Shown piece after piece: positions 1 through 8,862 of a stretch of 62,123 nucleotides of DNA (position 1 is its first letter; each line of letters opens with the position of its first letter). The position numbers and the translations under genes were made by a program. Source of the DNA: an uncultured Cardiobacterium sp. (GTDB taxonomy: Bacteria > Pseudomonadota > Gammaproteobacteria > Cardiobacteriales > Cardiobacteriaceae); assembly GCF_938028825.1 (NCBI RefSeq), contig NZ_CALIZP010000050.1, forward strand, positions 1 to 62,123, in the 5' to 3' direction. The notes below the pieces were generated by a model. That model had not been told where the DNA came from. It worked only from the letters and a program-made list of their open reading frames with translations, and ran no database searches.

Positions 1-30
1 CCCCTCCCCCAATGGGGGAGGGGCTTTTTT
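1..30 (+). terminator. Rho-independent terminator of a gene left of the window
   Basis: A perfect 10-bp GC-rich stem (1-10 with 14-23) closes a 3-nt AAT loop and is followed by CTTTTTT at 24-30. This is a canonical plus-strand intrinsic terminator, so a plus-strand gene probably ends just left of the window. Confidence 0.8.
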
Positions 31-54
31 GTCGTGTACGAAGGAAACGGCTAT

Positions 55-80
55 AAAAAAGCGCCCCTTTGGGGGCGCTT
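55..80 (-). terminator. Rho-independent terminator of the OPT transporter gene
   Basis: A 9-bp stem (59-67 with 72-80) is followed, on the minus strand, by a run of six T (plus-strand A at 55-60). It lies 20 nt beyond the stop codon of the minus-strand OPT gene. Together with the terminator at 1-30 it forms a convergent pair. Confidence 0.8.
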
Positions 81-99
81 CGCTTTTGGTAAAAGCCGC

Positions 100-2166
100 T
101 TACCGTGCGGAATCGACGATGCGTTTGCCGAAGAACAGCGCGCAGGCGGTGAAGGCGGCGAGGCCGATCCATTCCGCTGCCCTGTCCCAGTTGGGCAGGT
201 TCAGCGCCAGCGGGGCTTCGGAACCACCGCTGGTGGCGGAAATCACGATAATCAGGGCGACGATGACACCAACCAGGCTTTCACCAACAATGAGCCCGGC
301 GGCAAAAAGCGTACCGGTGCGGTCGGCCTTTTTCAGCGCAAGTTCGCGGTCGGCGGTGTGGCGTTTGCGTACTAGCCCTATGGTGACTGCGCCGAGGACG
401 GCACCGATAATCAGCGGCGGGGTCAAAGACGGCGGCAGGAAGATGCCCATGCCGATGGCAAGCGGCGGCAGGCTGCGGCGGCCGTTGGTGATTTTCCTCA
501 GGATGAGGTTGATGACGATGGCGGCCGCGCCGACGCCTAGACCGATGAGGACGAAGGTCCATTGCAGTTTGCGGGTGAAGATGCCGGTGGCGATTTGCGC
601 CATGATGGTGGCCTGCGGGGCGGAGAGGGCATGGTCGGCATTCATGGTGTCACGCGGCAGCACGGCACCGAGCTCGTTAAACGGCGTCTGGAAGCCGTAG
701 GAGTTGTAGAGCAGGTCGAGCACCGGGGCGAGGACGAGCGAGCCGACGATGACCCCGATGATAAGCGCGACCTGTTGCCGCCACGGTGTGGCTTTGAGCA
801 GGTAGCCGGTTTTCAGGTCTTGCAGGTTGTCGTTGGAGATGGACGCTGCGGAGATGACCGCCGTGCCGCAGAAAAGTACCAGCGCAATCATGAACTGGCT
901 GTTGCCTTCCTGCATGCCGAGGAAGCCCGTCATTTCGCTGAGCAGCAGCAGCACCAGCGAGATGATGAGGGTGGAGACGATACCGATGCCGGAAATCGGG
1001 CTGGAAGAGGAGCCGATGAGGCCGGCCATGTAACCGCAGGCGGCGGCGACGAGGAAGCCGATGATGAAGGTCAGCAGCACGCAGGCGATGATGAGGATCC
1101 AGGCAGTGCTTTGCGGCATTTCGACGCGGCCGACGAAGTAGCGGAAGCAGAAGAAAAGCAGGATGGCCATTGCTACCATCCAGAAAATCATCGCTTTCGG
1201 CGAGAGGTTGGTTTCCGCGCGGTGTTCCGCCAGTTCCGCCTTGCTGCCGCTGAATGCGGTGAAGGAGATTTTCAGCCCTTCCATCATCGGCTTGAAGAGG
1301 GTGATGAGCGTCCACACGGCGGCGATGGCGAGCGTGCCGGCGCCGATGAAGCGGACTTTGCTCTTCCAGATGGTGGTGGCGAAATCCATGATGGTGGTGT
1401 CGGCAGGCAGCGGCGTGTGTGCGGTGATGTACGGCACGATGCCGAACCAGGTCAGGCACATGCCGATAAGGATGGCGATACCGCCGGCAAGACCGACCAG
1501 ATAGCCCGCGCCGAGCAGGGCGAAGGAGAAGCCCATCGGTGCCTGGAAGATGGCTTTGCCGCTGGTGAACCAGAAGCTGGCGCTGTCGGCGATGATGCGG
1601 AAACCGGCGGTGCAGAAGCTCATCACCCCGGCAATCACGCCGCCGGTGATGATTTCCTTGATGCCGCTGCTGGTCTGCCCTTCGATCTTGTCGTCAAAAT
1701 GCGGATCGGGGCAGCCGACTTTGAGGATTTCCGCCGCAGCGACGCCTTCCGGATAGGGCAGGTCGGTGTGCACCACCATGGCAAGACGCAGCGGGATGGT
1801 GAAGATGACGCCGAGAATGCCGCCGCCGATGGCGACCAGCGTCGTTTGCCAGAAGGGGAAGCCTGCCCAGTAGCCGATCATGAGCAGGCCGGGGGTGACG
1901 AAGATGATGTTGGAAATGGTGCCTGCGGCGGAGGCCTGGGTCTTGACGAGGTTGTTTTCCAGAATGTTGCTGCCGTGTGCAAATTTGAGGACAACCATGG
2001 AAATGACCGCCGCCGGGATGGTCGAGGCAAACGTCATCCCGACTTTGAGGCCGAGATAGACGTTGGACGCAGTGAATATGACCGTAAGCAGGGCGCCAAG
2101 CACCATACCGCGCAGCGTCAGCTCGCGGTAATCGGCAAACGGATCATGGGATGCTGTTTGTGACAT
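100..2166 (-). CDS. OPT family oligopeptide transporter
   Basis: Polytopic inner-membrane protein of 688 residues, the usual length for bacterial members of the OPT family, which import oligopeptides or metal chelates by proton coupling. Visible signs are a hydrophilic start followed at once by a membrane segment with the family-typical stretch SNVYLGLKVGMTFASTIPA (about residues 34-52). Many further hydrophobic helices follow, including the Gly/Ser-rich loop GLIGSSSSPISGIGIVSTL in mid protein and a C-terminal helix near LPNWDRAAEWIGLAAF. The ATG at 2166 is preceded by AGGAGA (2174-2179), a good ribosome site. The gene is monocistronic: a promoter lies upstream and a terminator follows the stop. 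The substrate cannot be told from sequence. Confidence 0.93.
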   Translation of the reverse strand: MSQTASHDPFADYRELTLRGMVLGALLTVIFTASNVYLGLKVGMTFASTIPAAVISMVVLKFAHGSNILENNLVKTQASAAGTISNIIFVTPGLLMIGYWAGFPFWQTTLVAIGGGILGVIFTIPLRLAMVVHTDLPYPEGVAAAEILKVGCPDPHFDDKIEGQTSSGIKEIITGGVIAGVMSFCTAGFRIIADSASFWFTSGKAIFQAPMGFSFALLGAGYLVGLAGGIAILIGMCLTWFGIVPYITAHTPLPADTTIMDFATTIWKSKVRFIGAGTLAIAAVWTLITLFKPMMEGLKISFTAFSGSKAELAEHRAETNLSPKAMIFWMVAMAILLFFCFRYFVGRVEMPQSTAWILIIACVLLTFIIGFLVAAACGYMAGLIGSSSSPISGIGIVSTLIISLVLLLLSEMTGFLGMQEGNSQFMIALVLFCGTAVISAASISNDNLQDLKTGYLLKATPWRQQVALIIGVIVGSLVLAPVLDLLYNSYGFQTPFNELGAVLPRDTMNADHALSAPQATIMAQIATGIFTRKLQWTFVLIGLGVGAAAIVINLILRKITNGRRSLPPLAIGMGIFLPPSLTPPLIIGAVLGAVTIGLVRKRHTADRELALKKADRTGTLFAAGLIVGESLVGVIVALIIVISATSGGSEAPLALNLPNWDRAAEWIGLAAFTACALFFGKRIVDSAR

Positions 2167-2196
2167 AGAAAAGTCTCCTGATGATGTTCAGGCGTT

Positions 2197-2225
2197 ATTC
2201 TGTCCTGCACCTTAACAAAAGTCAA
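2197..2225 (-). promoter_or_regulatory. Probable sigma70 promoter of the OPT gene
   Basis: On the minus strand TTGACT (2225-2220) is followed after exactly 17 nt by CAGAAT (2202-2197, four of six -10 positions). It stands about 30 nt before the start codon, in an AT-rich stretch unlike the coding DNA around it. Confidence 0.45.
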
Positions 2226-2388
2226 TGTAAATCCACATAAAAAAACGTGATTAACACGGTAAAGAACGATACGTTTGTGGAAATTTGTGTGTATTCACAT
2301 CCCGGATGCGTGCAAATTGCCGCCGGGCGGCTCTCGCTCACCGCCTGAACGAGCGGAGGAAATGTTGCGGCGCGGAGGCGGCGTTGCG

Positions 2389-3345
2389 TCATCCGCGCAG
2401 GGAATCCCGCTTGCAGAGGCGTTCCGGCAGCATGACTTCCTCGATGTGCGCCGCGCCGCTTGCCAGCATGAGCAGGCGATCCACGCCTAGGGCGACACCG
2501 GCGCAGTCCGGCAGGCCATGCGCGAGGGCGGCGAGGAAGTCTTCATCAAGCGGGATTTGCGGCAGCCCCGCCTGCACGCGGGCGCGATTGTCGGCAAGGA
2601 AGCGGGCGCGCTGTTCGGCGGCGTCTGCCAGTTCCCAGAAGCCGTTGCACAGTTCCATGCCGTCGATATAGAGCTCGAAGCGGGCGGCGACCGCTTCGCC
2701 GTCGGCGTTTTCGATGATGCGCGCCAGCGCCGCCTGAGAAGGCGGGTAGTCGCAGATGTATTCCAGCGCGCCGCGCCCCAGCTGCGGCTCGATGTAGTGG
2801 CTGTAAAGGAGATCAAGCATGGCGTCGCGCGTCAGCGGCCAAGCGGCGCTTTCCGGGATGTGCGCGGTGGCCAGGCGGCGGATGGCGGCGTCGTCGGCGT
2901 GGTGGATGTCGATACCGAAGCGGTCGCGGAAGAGGGCGGGGTAGGGGGTGCGGCGCACCGGCCGGTCGCGGCTGGCGGGCAGCAGGGCATGGACAAGGGC
3001 GGTTACTTCGTCCATGAGGCGCAGGTGGTCGTAGCCGCAGCGGTACCATTCGAGCAGCATGAATTCGCGGCGGTGTTTGCGCCCTTCTTCTTCGCCGCGA
3101 AAGACGTGCGCCAGTTGGTAGAGGTCGCCCGCGCCCGCCGCGAGCAGGATTTTCAGCGCGTATTCGGGCGAGGTTTGCAGATAGCCGCCGTCGGCAGCAA
3201 GCGGGACGAGTTGCGGGTCGGTAACGCCGCAGGCGCGCAGTTGCGCGGTGTCGGCTTCGATGACGCCGCGCGCGGCGAAGAAGGCGCGGATGGCGGCGAG
3301 GAAATCGGCGCGCCGTTGCAGGCGCTCACGTAGGAGATGGGTCAT
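2389..3345 (-). CDS. epmA: EF-P--(R)-beta-lysine ligase EpmA (PoxA/GenX)
   Basis: Truncated class II lysyl-tRNA synthetase paralogue of 318 residues without an anticodon-binding domain. The family ligates (R)-beta-lysine to a conserved lysine of elongation factor P, helping ribosomes through polyproline stretches. Visible motifs are class II motif 2 (VFRGEEEGRKHRREFMLLEW, mid protein) and motif 3 near the C-terminus (ALGVDRLLML). The length matches E. coli EpmA (about 325). Its start lies 6 nt after the stop of the secreted Sel1 gene upstream, so the two are probably co-transcribed. There is no strong Shine-Dalgarno sequence before the ATG. efp and epmB are not in the window. Confidence 0.93.
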   Translation of the reverse strand: MTHLLRERLQRRADFLAAIRAFFAARGVIEADTAQLRACGVTDPQLVPLAADGGYLQTSPEYALKILLAAGAGDLYQLAHVFRGEEEGRKHRREFMLLEWYRCGYDHLRLMDEVTALVHALLPASRDRPVRRTPYPALFRDRFGIDIHHADDAAIRRLATAHIPESAAWPLTRDAMLDLLYSHYIEPQLGRGALEYICDYPPSQAALARIIENADGEAVAARFELYIDGMELCNGFWELADAAEQRARFLADNRARVQAGLPQIPLDEDFLAALAHGLPDCAGVALGVDRLLMLASGAAHIEEVMLPERLCKRDSLRG

Positions 3346-3351
3346 GGCGGG

Positions 3352-4407
3352 TCAGCGGAGTTCCCGCAAGCGTTTTGCCGCTTCTTCATCGCCCTGCGCG
3401 GCGGCTTTTTCCAGCCATTGCCGCGCCTGCGGCAGGTCGGCGGCATCGCCCCGGCTCAGGAGGTCGCCGAGGCGGGATTGTGCGTAGGCGTCTTCCGCCT
3501 CGGCCTGCGGCCGCCAGGTGGCAACCGCTTTGTCGCGCCAGATGCCGGCCTGCGCCGCATCGCCCAGGCGGACGGCGAAGTTGTACAGATAATCCAGCGC
3601 CATGCCGGTCAACAGGCCGTCTTTCCCGTCTGCCGCCACGCGCTCGTACCAGTAGCGGGCGCGGCCGTCATTTTTTTCCTGTGCGTAAACTGCGGCGACC
3701 TGGAAACGGATGGCGGTATCGCCATGCGCCGCCGCCTCTTCGCGCCAGTGGACGGCCTGCGCCGGGTCTGCCGGCAGCGCCCCGTCGCCGCCGTACATAT
3801 CGGACAGGTCCAGCATCGCCTTTGCCAGCCCTTCGGCGGCGAGCGCCTGCATGATGTCCGCCGCCCGCGCGTCCTCGCGCACGCCCGCGCCCAGCAGGTA
3901 CATTTGCGCCAACTGGTAGCGCGTTTCGGCATCCGCCGCATGGATTTGCACGTCATAGAGCGGATAGGCGCCGCCGGGCAGGGTTTGTGCGGCGCGCGAA
4001 TACCAGATTTCCGCATGTTCGCCGCTCACCGGCACCCCCTTGCCTTCCGAGTACTGGTCGGCGATGCGCAGTTGCGCGAGGGTGTTGCCGTGTTCCGCAA
4101 GCGGCAGGAAGGCCGCCAGCGCCTCGCTGTATTTGCCGTCGCGATAGCGTTGTTCCGCCTGCTGCCAGCCCTGCCACTGCGAACGGGTCGCGTCCGAGCC
4201 CGCCTCACGCGCGAAGATGCCCCACAACTGCCCCAGTCTGGCGGCGGCCAGCGGCTCGCGCGGGAAGGTTTGCATGTATTCGTTATAGGCGGGCCAGAAG
4301 TATCCCGCCGCATAGATGTCCTGCGGGTCGTCCTGCCAGAGTATTTCCGCTTGGGCGCTGCTTGCCGCGCAGGCGAGGAAAAGGCTGAGGATGTGCTGTT
4401 TTTGCAT
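3352..4407 (-). CDS. Secreted Sel1-like repeat protein
   Basis: Protein of 351 residues with a Sec signal peptide (residues 1-20, cleavage after SSAQA), so predicted periplasmic or secreted. The mature part holds Sel1-like alpha/alpha repeats of about 36 residues, recognisable as A-x-W-Y-x-x-A-A and G-x-G-V blocks (for example YSEGKGVPVSGEHAEIWYSRAAQ and the C-terminal AQSRLGDLLSRGDAADLPQARQWLEKAAAQGDEEA). Such repeats are protein-binding scaffolds; no catalytic domain is seen. It stands directly upstream of epmA in the same direction with a 6-nt gap. It is one of three Sel1-repeat genes in this window. The exact function is unknown. Confidence 0.85.
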   Translation of the reverse strand: MQKQHILSLFLACAASSAQAEILWQDDPQDIYAAGYFWPAYNEYMQTFPREPLAAARLGQLWGIFAREAGSDATRSQWQGWQQAEQRYRDGKYSEALAAFLPLAEHGNTLAQLRIADQYSEGKGVPVSGEHAEIWYSRAAQTLPGGAYPLYDVQIHAADAETRYQLAQMYLLGAGVREDARAADIMQALAAEGLAKAMLDLSDMYGGDGALPADPAQAVHWREEAAAHGDTAIRFQVAAVYAQEKNDGRARYWYERVAADGKDGLLTGMALDYLYNFAVRLGDAAQAGIWRDKAVATWRPQAEAEDAYAQSRLGDLLSRGDAADLPQARQWLEKAAAQGDEEAAKRLRELR

Positions 4408-4577
4408 GGGTTTTCCCGGATGGATGGAGGATGGCGGTATGGTAAGGCGGCGCAGGGTTGCCGACGCTTACGGATAGGTTAGAGACCATCCCAAGCGGGG
4501 CCTGCGCACCCGGTTGGTAGGGGATAAACGCCGGAACGGGCATAATGTCGCCCCTTTTTTCCAACTTACCCATAACC

Positions 4578-5918
4578 ATGAGAAAACAAGACAACTGGAC
4601 TTCCCGCCTCGGTTTCATCCTTGCCGCCGCCGGTTCCGCCATCGGCCTCGGTGCCATCTGGAAATTCCCCTACACCGCCGGCACGCACGGCGGTGCGCTG
4701 TTTTTCCTGCTCTTCACCGTGATGACCTTCCTCGTCGCCGCGCCGGTGCTGGTCGCCGAATTCGTCATCGGCCGCCACAGCCGCCACAACGCCATCCAGG
4801 CCTTCCACCGCATCCGCCCCGGCAGCGCCTGGCCGCTGGTTGGCTGGCTCGGCGTCATCACCTGCTTCGTCCTGCTCTCGTTTTACAGCGTGGTCGGCGG
4901 CTGGGTCATCGCCTACATCTACCACGGCTTGACCGGCGACCTGAGCGCGGGCATGGATTACGGCAACTTCTTCGCCGCGATGATCGCGAATCCCGGCGAG
5001 GCCGTCCTCTTCCAGGGGCTGTTCATGGCCGCCACCATCTACGTCGTCAGCGCGGGCGTCAGCCAGGGCATCGAAAAGGCGAACAAATACATGATGCCCG
5101 CCCTCTTCATCATGTTCCTGCTCCTTGCCGTGCGCTCGCTCACCCTGCCCGGCGCCTGGCAGGGCGTGGTTTTCCTGCTGAAACCCGACTGGTCGAACTT
5201 CACCGGCGAAACCCTGCTCGCCGCGCTGGGTCAGGCATTTTTTGCCCTCAGCATCGGCGTCTCGGTGATGATTACCTATGCTTCCTACCTGCGTGACGAC
5301 TACGACCTTTTGCGCAGCGCCAACAGCGTGGTGTGGATGAACCTCGCCATCTCGCTCTTGGCCGGTCTCGTCATCTTCCCCGCCGTCTTCGCCCTCGGCT
5401 ACCAGCCCGACCAGGGACCCGGCCTCATCTTCGCCATCCTGCCCGCCGTCTTCGCCAAACTGCCGCTCGGCATCCCGCTCTTCGTCGTCTTCATGGTGCT
5501 CGTCCTCTTTGCCACCCTGACCTCGGCCTTCTCCATGCTGGAAAACATCGTCGCCGTGCTGGCCTACAAAAAGCCGGAGACCCGCGCCCGCTACACCTGG
5601 GCCGTCGGCGGTGCCATCTTCCTCTGCGGCATCCCCTCGGCATTGTCCTTCGGCAAATTGGCAGGCGTCCAACTCATCGGCGCACGCGGCATTTTCGACA
5701 CCCTCGACTACCTCGTGACCGGCTGGGCGATGCCGCTCGGCGCGCTGCTGATTGCCGTCTTCACCGCCTGGGCATGGCACAAAGACGCCGTACGCCGGGA
5801 AGCGATGACCGGCAGCAACCTGCCCGGCTGGCTGTTCAGTCTGTGGTATTTCCTCGTGCGCTTTGTCGCGCCGCTTGCCATCATCATCATCTTCCTGCGC
5901 GGCATCGGTATCATTTGA
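4578..5918 (+). CDS. Neurotransmitter:sodium symporter (NSS/SNF) family transporter
   Basis: Inner-membrane Na+-coupled amino-acid or amine symporter of the LeuT fold, 446 residues with about 11 to 12 membrane helices. The TM1 signature RLGFILAAAGSAIGLGAIWK followed by FPY is the broken helix that binds Na+ and substrate. An in-frame ATG at 4545 exists, but a CATAAT -10-like box at 4541-4546 overlaps it and family members begin close to the RxxWxSRLGFIL block, so I place the start at 4578. The stop codon overlaps the mutY start by one base (TGATG), implying translational coupling to the DNA-repair gene. The substrate is not predictable. Confidence 0.92.
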   Translation: MRKQDNWTSRLGFILAAAGSAIGLGAIWKFPYTAGTHGGALFFLLFTVMTFLVAAPVLVAEFVIGRHSRHNAIQAFHRIRPGSAWPLVGWLGVITCFVLLSFYSVVGGWVIAYIYHGLTGDLSAGMDYGNFFAAMIANPGEAVLFQGLFMAATIYVVSAGVSQGIEKANKYMMPALFIMFLLLAVRSLTLPGAWQGVVFLLKPDWSNFTGETLLAALGQAFFALSIGVSVMITYASYLRDDYDLLRSANSVVWMNLAISLLAGLVIFPAVFALGYQPDQGPGLIFAILPAVFAKLPLGIPLFVVFMVLVLFATLTSAFSMLENIVAVLAYKKPETRARYTWAVGGAIFLCGIPSALSFGKLAGVQLIGARGIFDTLDYLVTGWAMPLGALLIAVFTAWAWHKDAVRREAMTGSNLPGWLFSLWYFLVRFVAPLAIIIIFLRGIGII

Positions 5919-6988
5919 TGCACCAAGCCGCTCTTGCCTTGGCCTCACCGGTCCATCCCGCCGCCTTGTCGCCCTTTGCCGCCCGCATCGCCGCCTGGCA
6001 GGTGCTGCACGGGCGGCACCACCTGCCGTGGCAAAGCGACGACCCCTACCGCGTCTGGCTCTCGGAGATCATGCTGCAACAGACGCAAGTGGCGACCGTG
6101 CTCGCCTACTACCCGCGCTTCCTCGCCCGCTTCCCCGACGTCGCCGCGCTCGCCGCCGCAGCAGAAGATGACGTGCTCGCCTGCTGGTCGGGGCTCGGCT
6201 ATTACAGCCGCGCGCGCAACCTGCACCATGCCGCGCGGCAAGTGATGCGCGAGTACGGCGGCCGTTTCCCCGCCGACCGCACCGCGCTGGAAACCCTGCG
6301 CGGCGTCGGCCGCAGCACCGCTGCCGCCATCGCTGTCTTCGCCTACGGCCACAAAGAAGCCATCCTCGACGGCAACGTCAAACGCATCCTCGCCCGCCAT
6401 GCGGGCATCTACGGCACGCCGGAAAGCCCCGCCACGCAGCAGGCATTGTGGATAGAGGCCGAAGCGCGCCTGCCGGATGATGCTGCCACCCTGCGCCGCT
6501 ACACCCAGGGGCTGATGGACCTCGGCAGCGCCCTCTGCACGCGCAGCCGCCCGCACTGCGCCGCCTGCCCCGTCGCCGCCGACTGCTACGCCTTCGCGCA
6601 CAACGCCACCGCCGCCCTGCCGGAAAAACGCCGCGCCAAAACCAAACCGGAAAAAACCACCGTGATGCTGCTCGCCCGCAGCGGCGACAACGTCCACCTC
6701 TACCGCCGCCCCGACAGCGGCATCTGGCGCAGCCTGTGGTCATTGCCGGAATACGATGATGCGGATGCCGCCCTGCACGCCGCCCGCCGCCTCGGCGACA
6801 TCATGGCGCAGCGCGTCCTGCCCGCTATCCGCCACAGCTTCACCCACTACACCCTGCACATCACCCCGCTGGCCGTACGCATCAAAAACCCGGTCGCCCC
6901 CGCCGACTGGCTGCCGCGTGCCGACGCGCTCGGCAAAGGCCTGCCCGCGCCGGTGCGCCGCCTGATCGAAACACGGGCGGCGGATTGA
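5918..6988 (+). CDS. mutY: A/G-specific adenine DNA glycosylase MutY
   Basis: Removes adenine mispaired with 8-oxoguanine or guanine in base-excision repair. The 356-residue protein has the HhH-GPD fold with catalytic Glu50 (LSEIMLQQTQV), hairpin GVGRSTAAAI (129-138) and catalytic Asp151 (AILDGNVKRI). It has the [4Fe-4S] ligand set Cys207-x6-Cys214-x2-Cys217-x5-Cys223 and a C-terminal NUDIX-like 8-oxoG recognition domain (about 240-350). All key residues are present. The ATG shares its A with the TGA of the preceding transporter gene. The following 90 nt carry the trxA promoter. Confidence 0.96.
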   Translation: MHQAALALASPVHPAALSPFAARIAAWQVLHGRHHLPWQSDDPYRVWLSEIMLQQTQVATVLAYYPRFLARFPDVAALAAAAEDDVLACWSGLGYYSRARNLHHAARQVMREYGGRFPADRTALETLRGVGRSTAAAIAVFAYGHKEAILDGNVKRILARHAGIYGTPESPATQQALWIEAEARLPDDAATLRRYTQGLMDLGSALCTRSRPHCAACPVAADCYAFAHNATAALPEKRRAKTKPEKTTVMLLARSGDNVHLYRRPDSGIWRSLWSLPEYDDADAALHAARRLGDIMAQRVLPAIRHSFTHYTLHITPLAVRIKNPVAPADWLPRADALGKGLPAPVRRLIETRAAD

Positions 6989-7078
6989 GTCCAAAGAACC
7001 GTTTCCCGCAAAAGGGCAAGCGGAGTGGCGTGATGCCGCCCCGCCGCCTGCCCGCAAACGGAGCCACCGGCGGCGCTG

Positions 7079-7107
7079 TTGAACTTTGCCCGCCCCGCGC
7101 TTATACT
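7079..7107 (+). promoter_or_regulatory. Sigma70 promoter of trxA
   Basis: TTGAAC (7079-7084) and TATACT (7102-7107) are separated by exactly 17 nt, a near-consensus promoter about 120 nt before the trxA start. The expected transcription start is near 7114, immediately before a strong hairpin. Confidence 0.65.
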
Positions 7108-7120
7108 GCGCGCCGCTTCC

Positions 7121-7143
7121 AACCGCGCAGCTGCGCGGTTTTC
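7121..7143 (+). other. Stem-loop at the 5' end of the trxA leader
   Basis: A perfect 8-bp GC stem (7121-7128 with 7133-7140, loop AGCT) is followed by TTTTC. By shape it is an intrinsic terminator, and it could end mutY transcripts. It also begins only about 7 nt after the predicted trxA transcription start, too early to terminate that RNA, so it could act there as a 5'-protecting stem-loop. The dual reading is inference. Confidence 0.6.
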
Positions 7144-7224
7144 TATATCCCTCCCGCCGACCATAACCTGCCGCATCCTGCGCAAGCGGAGGGGCATTCC
7201 CTACCTATCCATTGGAGATTCCCC

Positions 7225-7548
7225 ATGAGTAATGCCATCGCTGTTGGCGAAGCCAACTTTCAGGCAGAAGTATTGAACTCGACCATCCCCGTCCTCGTTG
7301 ATTTCTGGGCCGAATGGTGCGGCCCGTGCAAAATGATCGCCCCCGAACTGGACGCGCTGGCCGCCGAAACCGGCGGACAACTGAAAATCGTCAAAGTGAA
7401 CGTGGACGAGAACAACGACCTCTCCGCCCGTTACGGCATCCGTTCCATCCCGACCCTGCTCCTCTTCAAGGGCGGCGCGCTGGTTGACAGCCACATCGGC
7501 CTGGCGGACAAAAACGCCCTGCTCGCCTTCGTCAAACACCACATCTAA
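7225..7548 (+). CDS. trxA: Thioredoxin 1
   Basis: Small cytoplasmic dithiol reductase of 107 residues that keeps protein thiols reduced and donates electrons to ribonucleotide reductase and other enzymes. The active site WCGPC is at residues 31-35, followed by K, and the cis-proline is in the loop RSIPTLLLFKGG. Length and layout match E. coli TrxA. The start at 7225 is fixed by GGAGA at 7214-7218; longer in-frame extensions upstream lack homology. trxA precedes rho with a 51-nt gap, the same order as trxA-rho in E. coli. Confidence 0.96.
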   Translation: MSNAIAVGEANFQAEVLNSTIPVLVDFWAEWCGPCKMIAPELDALAAETGGQLKIVKVNVDENNDLSARYGIRSIPTLLLFKGGALVDSHIGLADKNALLAFVKHHI

Positions 7549-7555
7549 ACCCCCG

Positions 7556-7574
7556 CCCCCGCCATGCGCGGGGG
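7556..7574 (+). other. GC hairpin in the trxA-rho spacer
   Basis: A perfect 7-bp stem (7556-7562 with 7568-7574) with a 5-nt loop sits just after the trxA stop. No T-run follows, so it is not a complete intrinsic terminator. In this position it could be an attenuation or processing element. rho is known to be autoregulated in its leader in E. coli; relevance here is inference. Confidence 0.45.
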
Positions 7575-7599
7575 CATTCATTACCGCATACACACCTCA

Positions 7600-8862
7600 A
7601 TGAACCTCAGCGACCTCAAACAGAAAAGCTCCCAGGAAATCCTTGCGCTCGCCGAATCCATGGGATTAGACGACATCTCCCGCAAACGCAAACAAGACCT
7701 CATCTTCAGCATCCTCAAAGCGCACGCCAAAAGCGGCGAAGAAATCACCGGCGACGGTACCCTTGAACTCATCCCGGACGGCTACGGTTTCCTGCGCGCC
7801 GAAGTCAACTCCTACCAGGCCAACCCCGACGACATCTACGTCTCGCCCAATCTCATCCGCCGCTGCAACCTGCGCACCGGCGACACCATCAGCGGCAAAA
7901 TCCGCCCGCCGAAAGACAACGAACGCTACTTCGCCCTCACCAAAATCGACACCATCAACTACGACGAACGCGGCGCGGCACGGCACAAAATCCCCTTTGA
8001 AAACCTTACCCCGCTGCACGCCGATGAAATGCTCAAACTCGAAATCGGCAACGGCAGCAGCGAAGACATCACCCCGCGCATGATCGACCTCATCGCGCCC
8101 ATCGGCAAAGGCCAGCGCGGTCTTATCGTCTCGCCGCCGAAAGCGGGCAAAACCGTGATGCTGCAAAACATCGCCCAATCCATCACCCACAATCACCCGG
8201 AGTGCTACCTCATCGTCCTGCTCATCGACGAACGCCCGGAAGAAGTTACCGAAATGCAGCGCAGCGTCAGGGGCGAAGTCATCTCCTCCACCTTTGACGA
8301 ACCGGCGCAGCGCCACGTCCAGGTTGCGGAAATGGTCATCGAAAAAGCCAAGCGCCTGGTCGAGCACAAAAAAGACGTCGTCATCCTCTGCGACTCCATC
8401 ACCCGCCTCGCCCGCGCCTACAACACCGTCGCCCCCGCCTCCGGCAAAATCCTCACAGGCGGTGTGGACGCGAACGCCCTGCAACGCCCCAAACGCTTCT
8501 TCGGCGCGGCACGCAACACCGAAGAATCCGGTTCGCTCACCATCATCGCGACAGCCCTCGTGGACACCGGCTCGAAAATGGACGAAGTCATCTACGAAGA
8601 ATTCAAGGGCACGGGCAACATGGAAGTGCACCTGAACCGCCGCATCGCCGAAAAACGCATCTTCCCGGCAATCGACATCAACCCCTCCGGCACCCGCCGT
8701 GAAGAACTCATGATTGAGCCGGACGTACTGCAAAAAACCTGGATACTGCGCAAAATCCTGCATCCGATGGACGAACTGCAAGCCAGCGAATTCCTGCTGG
8801 AACGCCTGAAAAACACCAAAACCAACGAAGAATTCTTCCAGTCGATGAAGAACGTCAAATAA
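7600..8862 (+). CDS. rho: Transcription termination factor Rho
   Basis: Hexameric RNA helicase that terminates transcription, 420 residues versus 419 in E. coli. The N-terminal OB fold that binds C-rich RNA includes DGYGFLRAEVNSYQANPDDIYVSP. The ATPase core carries Walker A (SPPKAGKTVML) and Walker B (DVVILCDSITRLARAYN). The R-loop/Q-loop region (GGVDANALQRPKRFFGAARN) follows. The true start is the ATG at 7600 giving MNLSDLKQKS, aligned with the E. coli start; an earlier in-frame ATG at 7564 would lie inside the hairpin region. Essential in most Gram-negatives. Confidence 0.97.
   Translation: MNLSDLKQKSSQEILALAESMGLDDISRKRKQDLIFSILKAHAKSGEEITGDGTLELIPDGYGFLRAEVNSYQANPDDIYVSPNLIRRCNLRTGDTISGKIRPPKDNERYFALTKIDTINYDERGAARHKIPFENLTPLHADEMLKLEIGNGSSEDITPRMIDLIAPIGKGQRGLIVSPPKAGKTVMLQNIAQSITHNHPECYLIVLLIDERPEEVTEMQRSVRGEVISSTFDEPAQRHVQVAEMVIEKAKRLVEHKKDVVILCDSITRLARAYNTVAPASGKILTGGVDANALQRPKRFFGAARNTEESGSLTIIATALVDTGSKMDEVIYEEFKGTGNMEVHLNRRIAEKRIFPAIDINPSGTRREELMIEPDVLQKTWILRKILHPMDELQASEFLLERLKNTKTNEEFFQSMKNVK

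Noticed and set aside
562..2163. Long open frame of about 530 codons on the plus strand opposite the OPT gene
   Set aside because: Low-complexity Asp/Glu/Gly/His/Arg product with no motif, the usual antisense shadow of a GC-rich membrane-protein gene.
7556..7574. Intrinsic terminator between trxA and rho
   Set aside because: Stable hairpin but no T-run follows; kept only as an undefined leader hairpin.
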